This document shows positions 33,871-43,785 of a stretch of DNA of 64,000 nucleotides, piece by piece. Numbering within the stretch: position 1 is the stretch's first letter; the number at the start of each line of letters is the position of its first letter. A program made the translations under genes and the position numbers. The notes under the pieces are model-generated. The model did no database searches, was not told where the DNA came from, and saw only the letters and a list, made by a program, of their open reading frames with translations. Source of the stretch: Brevipalpus yothersi (lineage: Eukaryota > Arthropoda > Arachnida > Trombidiformes > Tenuipalpidae); contig QZCP01000656.1 in NCBI GenBank assembly GCA_003956705.1, positions 95,411 to 159,410 on the forward strand, in the 5' to 3' direction.

Positions 33871-35043
33871 TCATTTTTTCAACAAATGTCTTCTGAAGCT
33901 TTTCATACTGAAATCTTCATCATAACTGGTTGAGCTATTGCTTGATGCATTTGATCGATTATAATCTGAATTACGATATATCCTATCGCGAGAGATGGTT
34001 TGTTGCATGTGTGAAACATAGAGTGTAATCAAAATCAAACAAAGAATCGAAAAAGCACATGCAGAGATGATGAATTCTGTAAGATATGAAAAATATTGAT
34101 TCTCCGAGAAAAAGTTCGACTTTTGAGTCGAATTGAGCAAATTTCCACACTCGATAGGAGAAAAAGCTTCCATTTTGTGTCCAATGTTTTCAATGTTTTT
34201 ATCATGACGAATTTTATCAGTTTGTGAGTCAATGTAGTCAACTTCTTCCTTGGCCGACTTGAGCTGATGACAAGTTCGATTGCATGCTTTAAATGGACAA
34301 GATTCCATTTCAGTGTTGATGTTCTCACCACATGAATGAGCTTTTCTATCCAACGGGATGTAGTGATCACTTGATAAAGCTATTGGTCCTGAAATATTGA
34401 ATTTGAATAAAATCTTGATACGGTAATCTATCATTGAAGCAACTTTGTATTCCAAGCTATTGTACCATTCATCTTTTCTACAAATATCATCTTCCGGTGA
34501 ACATTCAGACTCACGATTGGTCAAGATAACATGTCTCATGGTCTTGCATGATTCGTATATTTCTTGGCTATACTTATGAGTCAAAAAATATTCCACTGTT
34601 GGCCTGAAAATTTCTTTCTTTCCTCCACGAAAAGGCTGAAAATTTTGTTTATCCACTTTGACAAAATTTGCTTGATCAGGAGAACAGATTAGTTGACAGA
34701 AAAGTTCTTTGAAATTTAACCAACAGGCGGCACATTGAAACTCTTCTCGAACAATTCTGAGAAAAATTTTCAATCTCATTGCTCCAAATGCTGAACAGCA
34801 CACCCTCACTTTGTCAATTGCACTTGAATTCGATGGATAAAGTGATGGACATATTTCTTGTAACTTTTTGGCTCTACCCATCGGCAAAGGTCTGGGTCTG
34901 ATGATATTGGTATTTGAACAATTTTTTTTCTCAACATCACATCCATCATTGAGAACGCACTTTCCAATTCGATATTGGTAAGTTTCTCTGATTGTCACCA
35001 GTAGAAAAATGGTCAAAAGAAAGTGATGAGAGTGGAAAAACAT
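33871..35043 (-). CDS. Stand-alone NPC1 N-terminal sterol-binding domain with single membrane anchor
   Basis: Single-exon, 390 aa. Residues 1-23 look like a signal peptide (FLLTIFLLVTI). Residues 29-299 contain 18 cysteines in the NPC1-NTD pattern: CVLNDGC, EICP, VCC (81-83), CAAC (104-107), LFCQLICSPDQANF (115-127), EIYESC and a closing C-rich loop ESCPFKACNRTC. Human NPC1 has the same CC, CPSC and LFCELTCSPRQSQF signatures and nine disulfides. A hydrophobic helix (about 320-345, EFIISACAFSILCLILITLY) corresponds to NPC1 TM1, and the protein ends after a basic cytoplasmic tail of about 45 residues (…FRRHLLKK). The other 12 TM segments, including the sterol-sensing domain, are absent, and the surrounding DNA has no sign of them. 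NPC1-NTD accepts cholesterol from NPC2 in lysosomes. A sterol-binding or uptake accessory role is inferred. Confidence 0.85.
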   Translation of the reverse strand: MFFHSHHFLLTIFLLVTIRETYQYRIGKCVLNDGCDVEKKNCSNTNIIRPRPLPMGRAKKLQEICPSLYPSNSSAIDKVRVCCSAFGAMRLKIFLRIVREEFQCAACWLNFKELFCQLICSPDQANFVKVDKQNFQPFRGGKKEIFRPTVEYFLTHKYSQEIYESCKTMRHVILTNRESECSPEDDICRKDEWYNSLEYKVASMIDYRIKILFKFNISGPIALSSDHYIPLDRKAHSCGENINTEMESCPFKACNRTCHQLKSAKEEVDYIDSQTDKIRHDKNIENIGHKMEAFSPIECGNLLNSTQKSNFFSENQYFSYLTEFIISACAFSILCLILITLYVSHMQQTISRDRIYRNSDYNRSNASSNSSTSYDEDFSMKSFRRHLLKK

Positions 35044-36376
35044 TTTTTTGTTGGATTGAATATGTCAATTATAACTTAAACAATTATTTCTCAGCGATGA
35101 ATGCCAATTTTTCTGCCTGAGAAAGTGATAAATCATACGCTTGAAGATAATCTGAAACTTTCATGAGAAGTGGGTGTTTGTTTTTTGAACAAATTTTACC
35201 ACATCCAATTGATCTAGGACTGCCATAATAACTCTTCCCAGATCCAAACTTGTTGAGTCACTATTAAACAGTGACTGTTTTCTTAGAGTCATTTGAGTTA
35301 TCAGCTTCCGGTAAAAATTTCTAGACCAACGATAGATTCAAGATATAAAGCAATGCTTACTGTAAACTTTTCGGCCATATCAATGCTATCCCTGTTCATT
35401 CGGAAACTTAGAAACTAATCAGATGCTTCTCAACTGGATTGATTTCCCACATGATAGTAGATTGTCAATGGAAAATCGCAATCGAGATGAAAATTGAAAC
35501 TTCCGATCCGGAGATATCCTGATATTTTAAGTGCATGAAAACCTAACGAGAAGGAATCCTTTTTCACTATTATTCTTGTCCATCTTTTCTGTTGCTTCTC
35601 AAAGTGAGGCTCGAATGATCATCCGCGCTTCTTTGCAATTTCTAAAACGATTATTTGAGCCATAGAGAGTGCCCATTTGAATCGTTTTTTCTAGTGATTG
35701 AATAACATTTCTTATATTCTGACCAGTATGTTTGAAAGAATCAGAGAGATACAGAGATATCGGAATTTTAGATCTGTGATGAAGGTTGTAATGCTTAGAT
35801 CACATCATTAGCCTTAACAGCGTTCTTAATAGGCTCATCTCCCAGGACTGATCCTTTTCATAGAGAGCTCGGACGATTCATGAAGCCCAATCAAGATTTT
35901 TGGCTGATACTGAAAAAATTAATCGATATTAGATACCACAAAATCGGTACTGTCATGGAAATCTTCGACTCTCCATCTCAAAGCTGTATCGAGAGAAACG
36001 ATTTGATGTGTCGAAAAAATATTGATGGTAATCTGGTCCAAATCTTGGTTCAGAGGAAGGCTCTTTTTCATCCAAAATTTTTTGCCAGGCTCCCTTGCAA
36101 AATCAATTCGATCTGAATTTGAAATTTTTAAGAAATTTAAACATATAAATATATTTGATTGTGATTGAATAATTTTGATGTAGAGCTCAAGCTCTCATGT
36201 TAGTTTGGAATGTTTGTGAAGTGGGAACTGAGTTGGCTTGGTCATATTGTGAGAATAATGGCAGTACATCAGCATAAAAGCCATGAATCTGGGATTTTTC
36301 TCAAATTAGTGAAAAATTGAAAGTTTAGGGCTGACGATGATGAATATTTTTGAGTGAAAAAAAGCAAGATAGATAG

Positions 36377-36410
<34 letters not shown>

Positions 36411-36615
36411 TGAAAGTTTGAAAGATTTAGCTGCCTTTGAAGGGCATTAATCAATAAATAGATTGTTTGATATTATCAAAAAAAGAGGATACATTAAAAT
36501 ATCAATGAATTATCAAAATGAAGGTTGAATAAACCGGAACAATTTATCTTTCTTTCTCCTCAATTTCATTGAGAGTACTGAAAGTTTTATTCTCACATCA
36601 TTTCTATCATTTTTA
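35044..36615. other. Intergenic region upstream of the NPC1-NTD gene
   Basis: No gene supported. It carries a short AG run at about 36378-36408; a 78-codon plus-strand open stretch at 35880-36116 has no recognisable features. Confidence 0.35.
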
Positions 36616-37573
36616 TCAATACTTTTTGCCTTTTCCCTTGACCTTGTCGTCCTTATCTAATCCAGTAGGCTTCTTATTGATTTTTATATACTCAGGCATA
36701 TCCGGTGAAGGAATGGCTGTTGTGGTTGCCTCAGCGTCTTTTGGTGGATTGATTCTCAACTAGAAAAAGAGGATAAGTGACAAGCAAAAGTAAGAATACA
36801 GATGATGGTAAACCTGGGAATATAGCCTCTTCTGTACTCACCATAATCCGCTGTTTCTCTGCACAAGCATATTCAGTTTCATCAATATCATTGAAACAAT
36901 CAGAACGTGAATTTTTTGGAACTCCTTTGCCTCCATATTCACACAACTGATCTAACGGACGAGATTTGACGATCATCTTATTCATATCGGTGGGCTTCTC
37001 TTGCGGACAATAGAACACTTTAGGTGTTTTAATATCAAAAACGATACTCTTTCGAAGCATATCAGCTCCAACAATGGTCATTGTGATTGCCAATATAAGG
37101 ACACGTAGGCCTGTATGAAGAAAATTTGGGAAAGTTTTAGATAAACTTAGTTGAATATAGATAGCAACTTTCAGCAATGTGTAAAACTTCATCAATTCTT
37201 GACCACAAAAATTAGAGCTCTCCTATAATCTTAAAAAGGTTGTTTCTCTTCGATATAAGTTTAGCAATTATTTACTGAGCCTTGATCAAGACAGAACCAT
37301 TGTTCTTCATCACCAGGAAGGTTTTAAGGTGTATTAAGTTTGCCTGAATTCCCAATAATGATAAATCAACTATCAAATCAACTGGAGATAGTGACAACAA
37401 CTAGTGGAAATATTCCCCAAGAATATATTATATTCATTCATCTAATGAAGACTCTGATACTAGTAAGTCATCACCCTCAAGAATTTGATGAATTTCACAA
37501 TCATGAAAAGATTGTTTTGGTTCCACAAAAGTAATACAAGACAAGTTTGGTCATTCCATCAGTACTTACCCAT
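36616..37573 (-). CDS. Small secreted lysine-rich protein, unknown family
   Basis: Three exons (37570-37573, 36842-37110, 36616-36759) give 138 aa. The first coding exon carries only ATG plus one base (ATG G|GTAAGT). The second starts after CATACAG and completes MGLRVLILAITMTIVGAD, a clear signal peptide. The mature part has four cysteines (FYC, QLC, SDC, YAC) within about 60 residues, then a Thr/Pro stretch and a Lys-rich end (KDDKVKGKGKKY). The phases fit exactly. I do not recognise the family; a small secreted protein, possibly lineage-specific, is all that can be said. A plus-strand candidate exon (37358-37462) lies inside its first intron. Confidence 0.65.
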
Positions 37574-37876
37574 TTTGGATTGATTTTTTCCTGTTGTCCT
37601 AACTTGTGGAGAAAGTGGTAAAAAATAATCAAAGACAATTATATCAACGTGTCTATGTGTACAATAATTTTCACCAAGATGATGATGAACTTGTTGGAAT
37701 TTTACCTATCTATTATCATAATCTGGAAAGATAGGAATGAAAACGGTTTTTCACTTTGACTAAAAAAAAGGCTCTTCCAACGCCAACATGTAAGCTTCCA
37801 AGCGAAAGGCTGAGGAACCAGTTTTTCGGCTGAGGCCGAAAAAAAATACACCAGCAACATGCCACAAGAACTTTCT

Positions 37877-37975
<99 letters not shown>

Positions 37976-38502
37976 TTTATCTTACTTTCTCTCTCTTACT
38001 TTCTCATTCTCTTTCTTTCCACCTTTCTTTCTATTTCTTCTGGATTCTCATTCAAGAGCATAGCATTGAGGAAACTGGTTTCTCATGAAGGGATAGAATA
38101 ATAGATAAGAATATTCTGAGCAACAGCTCAGAATTCTGAAGGTAAAAAAATTCATGATCAATGAGAGGGCTACATGTGTGTGTACAGGTGAATTTCAATA
38201 CAATTCCCAATTTGTATAGATTGGCTCTTTTTGCTGGGCATCAATCGTTGATACAGCATCACGATTGTGTTTACCAATAAGAGTAACTTCGAATTATGTG
38301 AGCTTACTTTGAGCATTCAAATTTTCGTTCTAATGGGATGGAGTTTCAAGTTCATCATGGTTCTGATAGATTCATTTTCCCAGAACTTTAAACCTCTCTC
38401 TTTCAGTATGAGCCAAAAATAGGTGTCGTGCAGGGGTTAATGCTTGCTGGTTTCAAGGAAGAGGAAGTGAACAAGATTTTGCCCAAATTCTCAGCTCGTT
38501 AA
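37358..38502 (+). CDS. Candidate two-exon small protein, nested antisense
   Basis: Exon 37358-37462 (ATG to a strong CTA|GTAAGT donor, 35 codons) can join, phase 0 to phase 0, to 38407-38502, which follows a good acceptor (CTCTCTCTTTCAG) and ends in TAA. The second part reads YEPKIGVVQGLMLAGF then KEEEVNKILPKFSAR, which looks protein-like; the first part starts MINQLSNQLEIVTTTSG. The product would be 66 aa. The intron contains the TC tract at 37876. Exon 1 lies inside an intron of the opposite-strand secreted gene. Not recognised; exon 2 is more convincing than exon 1. Confidence 0.35.
37876..37974. repeat. (TC)n microsatellite with rare TTC interruptions
   Basis: About 100 bp of TC dinucleotides, followed by degenerate TC-rich sequence to about 38040. 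Confidence 0.9.
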
Positions 38503-38922
38503 CTGAATGGCTTGAATTTTGAAAGAGAAGAAGTTGATCTTTTGATGATTGACAGAAAGAGCAAAAAGTTTCCAATTTCTTCAAGATTTTATTCATCAGA
38601 ATTACTTGCACAAATTATTTTACATTGCATGTTCCGAATTGGGTGTATGGATGGGGCGAAAAAATTTCCGTGAATCGTGAATTTCTTCATTGCTCACAAT
38701 GGTGAATAGTAGGAAAAACTAGGGAGAATTCAATTATCATTTTTCATAGAAAATTTAATTTCCCATGGTAATGATGGAAATTCGATTCATCCGTACAATC
38801 TTTTTTGTTGATATTGAGATATTCAAAAATGTCTGAATCAGCCAATTTTTACTCCAGAAGAGGTGAAAAAATTGCCTCTATCATTTATTTTTCATCAATC
38901 TTCGATTGCTAGAAATGCATCA

Positions 38923-40100
38923 TCAAAATGATACGTATTTGTGGGCATAATTTTCCATAACAACCAAAGTATCTGCTAAACGATTATCGAATATCCAAAC
39001 TTTGATTCGTCGAACAATCAGATAGAAAATTATAAACACAGAAAAGTATTGAATCCATGCCCATTTCACCATAAACCATACACTAGGAGTGTATTGAAAT
39101 AAATCATTTACATATTTGAGCTGAACGTTTATCTGAAAATCATTATCTGTTGGATCCTTAGCATAATTGACAAGTTCCAGTGAGGATGGACCTAAAGTGG
39201 TAGAATCTTTGGTCGAAAAAAAAACAAAATTCCAAAATAAGTCGAGAGAACCGTTGATCCGGAAGACTTACATGAACGTGTATGGCGATAATAAGTTAAA
39301 ATTTCATTGACTCTTGACAGATCCCATCTTTCTTCGAATTTTTCTTGAGGATTGAGAAATTTTGGCGCAAAACGTTTCTCTGATAGAGGTTCTTTCTGAT
39401 TAAATTTCATATCACCTAAAAACGTTATGCTACTGGGGGGAATATTGGTCCACTTTTCAAGATATACTAATGAATCCATTTCGAAATTAACTTTTTGCTG
39501 TGAAAAATTTAAAGAGATTTTTACTAATTCTTGACAAGAATATCTCACCAATTGAACACAATTGCTTCAGATAGCTGTTGAAGCTTACCTGCAGTTTGTA
39601 GTTAAAGAAGAGAAAAATCTGGACACCAGATATCTCTTCATTCTTTTCTACTGGTATTCTTAGATTCAAATGAAATTCATCGTATTTACCATCTTCATCC
39701 AGATCATTCTCAAAATTCTGTGAACATTAGATAAAAAATAGTTAGTTTCTGCGAGCAACGTACCCCTTGAATGAAACCTCACAGTTATTGATGGAACACG
39801 TATCATACGCTGATCTATCCTCAAATTACACTGGGTGCATGATGTCCAAAAAATTTTGCCTCCAGGAACAGAAGAATTAGACACGTGAATTAAGGAGATT
39901 ATTTCGAATCGAAAATGAATATCCGGTTGTTCCCAATAGAGTTCTACTCGCCTCCATAGACCATCACTATGGTAAACTATCATCCAGGGATAGATAATGT
40001 TGATTATCCATAAAATTGTCGAATAGAAGGAGGCTTTGGAAAGTTTTGAGGCAAGATATTTGATTTGAATATTTCTGGTCAACACAGTAATTTGAGACAT
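38923..40100 (-). CDS. TMEM231: Transmembrane protein 231 (ciliary transition zone)
   Basis: Four exons (39783-40100, 39589-39717, 39272-39497, 38923-39191) give 313 aa; human TMEM231 is 316 aa. TM1 is in residues about 27-45 (STILWIINIIYPWMIVY), followed by HSDGLWRRVELYWEQPDIHF (human RSHGFWLKRSSYEEQPTVRF). The second exon reads DLDEDGKYDEFHLNLRIPVE and GVQIFLFFNYKLQ (human NQDGKTDMLHFKLELPLQ, GVQLILTFSYRLH). The last exon has MVKWAWIQYFSVFIIFYLIV, matching human MVKFAWVQYVSILLIFLWV. TMEM231 is part of the MKS/B9 gate at the ciliary base; in arthropods cilia are mainly those of sensory neurons and sperm. Exon 1 is ended at 39783 (ACT|GTGAGG) because that alone keeps the next exon in frame. 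Confidence 0.92.
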
Positions 40101-40740
40101 GTTGATTGTCTATCAAAATACTCTCGTGAATAGACATCACCTGCAGAAATTTTTTTGTGATGATTTTCAAACAGCAGCAATCAGTAACCAGGGAGATAAC
40201 GCGGGCCAAGAACCACAATACTCTACTTGACTCTGTCTGGCAGTTTTGATGAGAATTGATGACTAATCCGATTATGAAGATTATGAGGATTCCCAAAACT
40301 TGAATCAAATACATTCAGCGATGCATTCATTTTCCGTAAGTCAGTTAAATAACTACGATAAGAGAAGAATTTCTTGTCATCTCCATGGACTCATTACTTT
40401 CTTATCTTCACAAATTTAGACAGACATATCATTGGTATCAAAAGGTAACTACAGGTAAAGAAGGTCGCAATTTGATTCTCAATTAAAAGGAAAATGAACA
40501 GATTTTTTATTATTGCTCCCATTCCTCTAAGGAAGGAAATAGTTTGAGTTCCTGAGAACTCACTATATGAAATAAATATAATTTGTTCTATTCTAAGATC
40601 TGATGAACACAACCTAAAATACTTATGGTATATATGATCTCTATAGAGTATTTATACAATATGGGTGAATGGACACAATCGATATTTCGTTAGATTCTGA
40701 GATGTGATATTTGATTCGAATTCATGATGATTCGAACTTT

Positions 40741-41194
40741 TTATCTGATGCAAGATAGACAAACACCAGCATTTGCTGAAGAATCATAAACTCGAACTGC
40801 ACAGAGAGTGCAAAATGAATTTTCACAATGACCGCAAACAACCAGACAGTTGATACACACCGTCTGTTCACAAAAATTGCACTTCACAGGTACATAATTC
40901 ATATCATTATCTTCATCTGGTGTCAGTTTATCACAGATTTTACATTTTACTTGCTGTAGAGGAGGTTGATCAGCCTCTCGATTCCTTACACTTGACCAGA
41001 AGCGTCTTGATCCTTGGCGTAGCATATTTATCCACGTTGGCTCTGTTTATCATGATAAAAGACATTAGAGCTAACATCGTTCAACATATGTATCAATACT
41101 AACCTGGCCTGACTCGGATGAGATTTCCATTATTACACATACGCTTGATAGGTGAATGTTCCTCTTGGATTGCATCATATTTTCTTTTTGTCAT
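40741..41194 (-). CDS. SIVA1: Siva-like apoptosis regulatory protein
   Basis: Two exons (41104-41194, 40741-41042) give 130 aa; human SIVA1 is 175 aa. The start reads MTKRKYDAIQ (human MPKRSCPFAD) and NGNLIRV parallels DGRLIRS. The C-terminal half is cysteine-rich: VKCKICDKL, VKCNFCEQTVCINCLVVCGH, CENSFCTLCAVR and VCLSCIR, matching SIVA1 VCGQCERALCGQCVRTCWGC and CTLCGL. These Cys pairs bind zinc in a box-B-like/RING-like fold. In mammals Siva binds CD27-type receptors, XIAP and p53 pathway members. The region between start and Cys-rich domain is shorter than in human, so the amphipathic/death-domain-like part is reduced. A frame on the opposite strand begins 9 bp from its ATG. Confidence 0.78.
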
Positions 41195-41202
41195 CTTGAT
41201 AA

Positions 41203-41722
41203 ATGATTCCACAGGAGAAGAGTCCAGCTACTTGGATCAGAGTGAAAGAGGATTTTCCCACACGAAAACCAATAGTATTAGTTAGCAGAGGATGTAAGGA
41301 TGGATGGTGTACAATTTGAGACCAGAGATTATCCCAATTAGATCAAATATTAGGAGCAATGTTGAAGTACATCAGTGTACCGGAGGAATGGTAAGCGAAA
41401 GAGCGGTTGGTGTCTGAAATGTGTCACGACATCAATAGATGAAGATCAAAACACATCCATTCAAGGATTCGGAAGATCCACGAATAAAACTCAAAGAATT
41501 CAATCCACTAATATAAATAAATTAATCCTCACAATCATCACACCGCTTACTTGGTTAGCAACATTGTTTTGATCAGATCAAAAGGCGCGATTATTCAGGG
41601 TAATAATATTCATTCACAAGCCCTCTGCCGGAGTATTGCGTCATCCTTTTACAGCTCCCATTTACAATATTACTGAAGAACGGTGGACATTGTTCATGAA
41701 TATTTCAAATTACAAGACATGA
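41203..41722 (+). pseudogene. Reading frame with one in-frame TGA, two exons, possibly doublecortin-like
   Basis: From an ATG at 41203 the frame reads 38 codons (including PTRKPIVLVSRGCKDGW), meets TGA at 41317-41319, then stays open for 23 codons (DQRLSQLDQILGAMLKYISV) to a GTAAGC donor at 41391. A TTATTCAG acceptor gives an in-phase second exon (41599-41722: VIIFIHKPSAGVLRHPFTAP, then YNITEERW) to TGA. The strand/helix order resembles a doublecortin domain, but this is a weak impression. It may be a pseudogene, a readthrough or selenocysteine codon, a sequencing error or chance. Its 5' end would be antisense to Siva exon 1. Confidence 0.3.
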
Positions 41723-42370
41723 TTGAGATTGATCGAGAACTCATTGATTGAACATGATTTTCTGTCTATTTTTTCTGATTGTCTTATAATCTTGTCAGAA
41801 ATTTTCAGGCAAAACATTACAGATCCAAAACTTGGATGCTGCGAAGGAGTCCGTTCTTTTCTTCGAGTTAAAGTTTTCTCAGATAAATTCCCATGTGTAT
41901 TTAAGCTTCATTGTTGCCTTTCAGCATTCTGATAATAAGTTCATAAAGGTGTAAAATTGGATTTGAAAACAATTATACAAAGTCATCAATATGATTATTA
42001 TTATAAGATTATCCATAGCTTTTGATCTCTTAATATTATCACCGGTTAATATTGTATCGTTAAATAGTTAAATAATTAAAAAATGGAGACAAAAGCGAAT
42101 GATTGATACCAATTGGTGGAATAATATTTGGGCCATTGATATTGGTAAAGAAATTTGTGTGACTAAATTTTGGACCGGTGATTAGCTTTTGTGTCTTACT
42201 TAGAACGTGATACTTGATGACATGACAGTTTGAGAATTTTGTGTTCGAATGAAACGAAACATAAATTATCCAATAGTTTATACAATGTTTATAATTTTGG
42301 CGACACTTTTGAAGGAGGGATTTCAATTAAGACTAATCGGAGAGAATTTGAATTATCGACATAAAACGCC
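41723..42370. other. Region downstream of the GPCR gene
   Basis: No supported gene; presumably the 3' UTR and flank of the minus-strand GPCR. Confidence 0.35.
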
Positions 42371-43258
42371 TCAAATGTGTCCAACATTGTTGTGGTTAAA
42401 CCTGGTCATCGGTCGGTATTCATATATATCGGTAAACAAACTGAGAGCTGATTTTCGAAATTCTGTCCACATCAGGCCATAAACCAGAGGAAACACAAAT
42501 CTTGTAGTGTACCAAATGATTCCAGCAAACATTGTCCATCGAATTTTCCAATCAGGCTCAGGAAATCCTGGAGGTAACCGATGGAAAGTGTTGATCAATT
42601 GTCCTAGAACATGTCCAGCGGTCAGTATAATGTGTACACTAAGTAGTGCAAGAGTTAAGTCAAATAGTTCCATCACCGCTTCAGTTCTTTCGAATGGTGG
42701 TGATCGACTTTGGCGAAGAAGTAAAACCAAGACAGTTATTGGTATAATGAATACACATATCGTGTAAATGAATGTGAAAGTTTCTTTGAAATGGAAGTAT
42801 GATGAACAGAATAGATCACATTGATATCGTTCATCAAGTAGTAAAACGAATATTGAGGATAGTAGAAGGCTTGGAATCCATACAGATAGGAATAGGAATA
42901 ACATTTTCGTTTTGGTGAGCTGATAAACACTTCCTCTGTATTGGGCATACGAAGTGATCCCGAGAAGGGACAATATGAATGCTTTCGCAAATTGTTCAGT
43001 AATTTGAATGAAAGTTAATAGTTCACAAAATTTTAGACCATAATTCCAGCCACTGTTCATGGTGGCAATAAAGAACGGAAGAAGTAGAACAGCTATCAGA
43101 TCACACAGTGAAAGATTAAATATACAACGAGCTGTGAGACATCCTCGAGTTTTTGATGATATTGAAACACAAATAATGTATAAAGTAACTGAGTTAGCAA
43201 TCAAACCAGCCACACAAATTAGTCCATAGACAACTTCACAAAGTTCTAAAACTCCCAT
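42371..43258 (-). CDS. Atypical intronless class A-like G-protein-coupled receptor
   Basis: 295 aa from the ATG at 43258. Seven hydrophobic segments are seen. TM1 has GLIANSV (the GN signature), TM2 NLSLCDLIAVLLLP with the conserved Asp, extracellular loop 1 the expected Trp, and TM3 starts at a Cys (FCELLTF) that can pair with the C-rich second loop (YQCDLFC). The E/DRY motif is replaced by AQYR (Arg kept), TM6 lacks CWxP, and TM7 has FPLVY instead of NPxxY. The extracellular N-terminus would be only about ten residues, but a TTTTTATCAG acceptor lies 4 bp before the ATG, so a 5' exon may encode more. TM2/TM3 look vaguely like somatostatin/peptide receptors; the ligand cannot be assigned. Confidence 0.75.
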   Translation of the reverse strand: MGVLELCEVVYGLICVAGLIANSVTLYIICVSISSKTRGCLTARCIFNLSLCDLIAVLLLPFFIATMNSGWNYGLKFCELLTFIQITEQFAKAFILSLLGITSYAQYRGSVYQLTKTKMLFLFLSVWIPSLLLSSIFVLLLDERYQCDLFCSSYFHFKETFTFIYTICVFIIPITVLVLLLRQSRSPPFERTEAVMELFDLTLALLSVHIILTAGHVLGQLINTFHRLPPGFPEPDWKIRWTMFAGIIWYTTRFVFPLVYGLMWTEFRKSALSLFTDIYEYRPMTRFNHNNVGHI

Positions 43259-43423
43259 GATGCTGATAAAAATCAAAATATCAGCCCTATTCGATTGTCT
43301 TAATTTCTATTTCAATTCAAACGGTGGGTTGTGAAGGTTAATTTGACTTATAAACTCAAATGTATTCACAGATGAGAGTGGAAGACACAATTTTTTGAAA
43401 ATTTTCAATTCACATCAGCACAC

Positions 43424-43534
43424 ATGGAACCGCTTATTGGATCAAACTCGGAAGCTGTGGAGAAGATTCACAGCCGTATTGATGTCGGTGGATCCTCACC
43501 CAAAAAAGATCAAATGAATGAGCATCGATTGTGA
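43424..43534 (+). CDS. Candidate small ORF, 36 aa
   Basis: ATG to TGA in the 5' flank of the GPCR on the opposite strand. It reads MEPLIGSNSEAVEKI, then HSRIDVGGSSPKKDQ and MNEHRL. Composition is charged and protein-like but short, with no recognised family. It could be a micropeptide, an isolated exon or chance. Confidence 0.2.
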   Translation: MEPLIGSNSEAVEKIHSRIDVGGSSPKKDQMNEHRL

Positions 43535-43702
43535 CTAAAAGGATGAAATTGAAGATGGATCAAGACGGAAACAAGTTTAACATAAACTCGGTGTCTAATC
43601 GCGATGCTTGGATTCATTCGGCCCACTCGCTTGGCCGATGTAGAAGGAAGGAGGCAAGAAAATCATCGGAGGAAAGTTTACAGAAAGTATGGATGCAACA
43701 TA

Positions 43703-43785
<83 letters not shown>

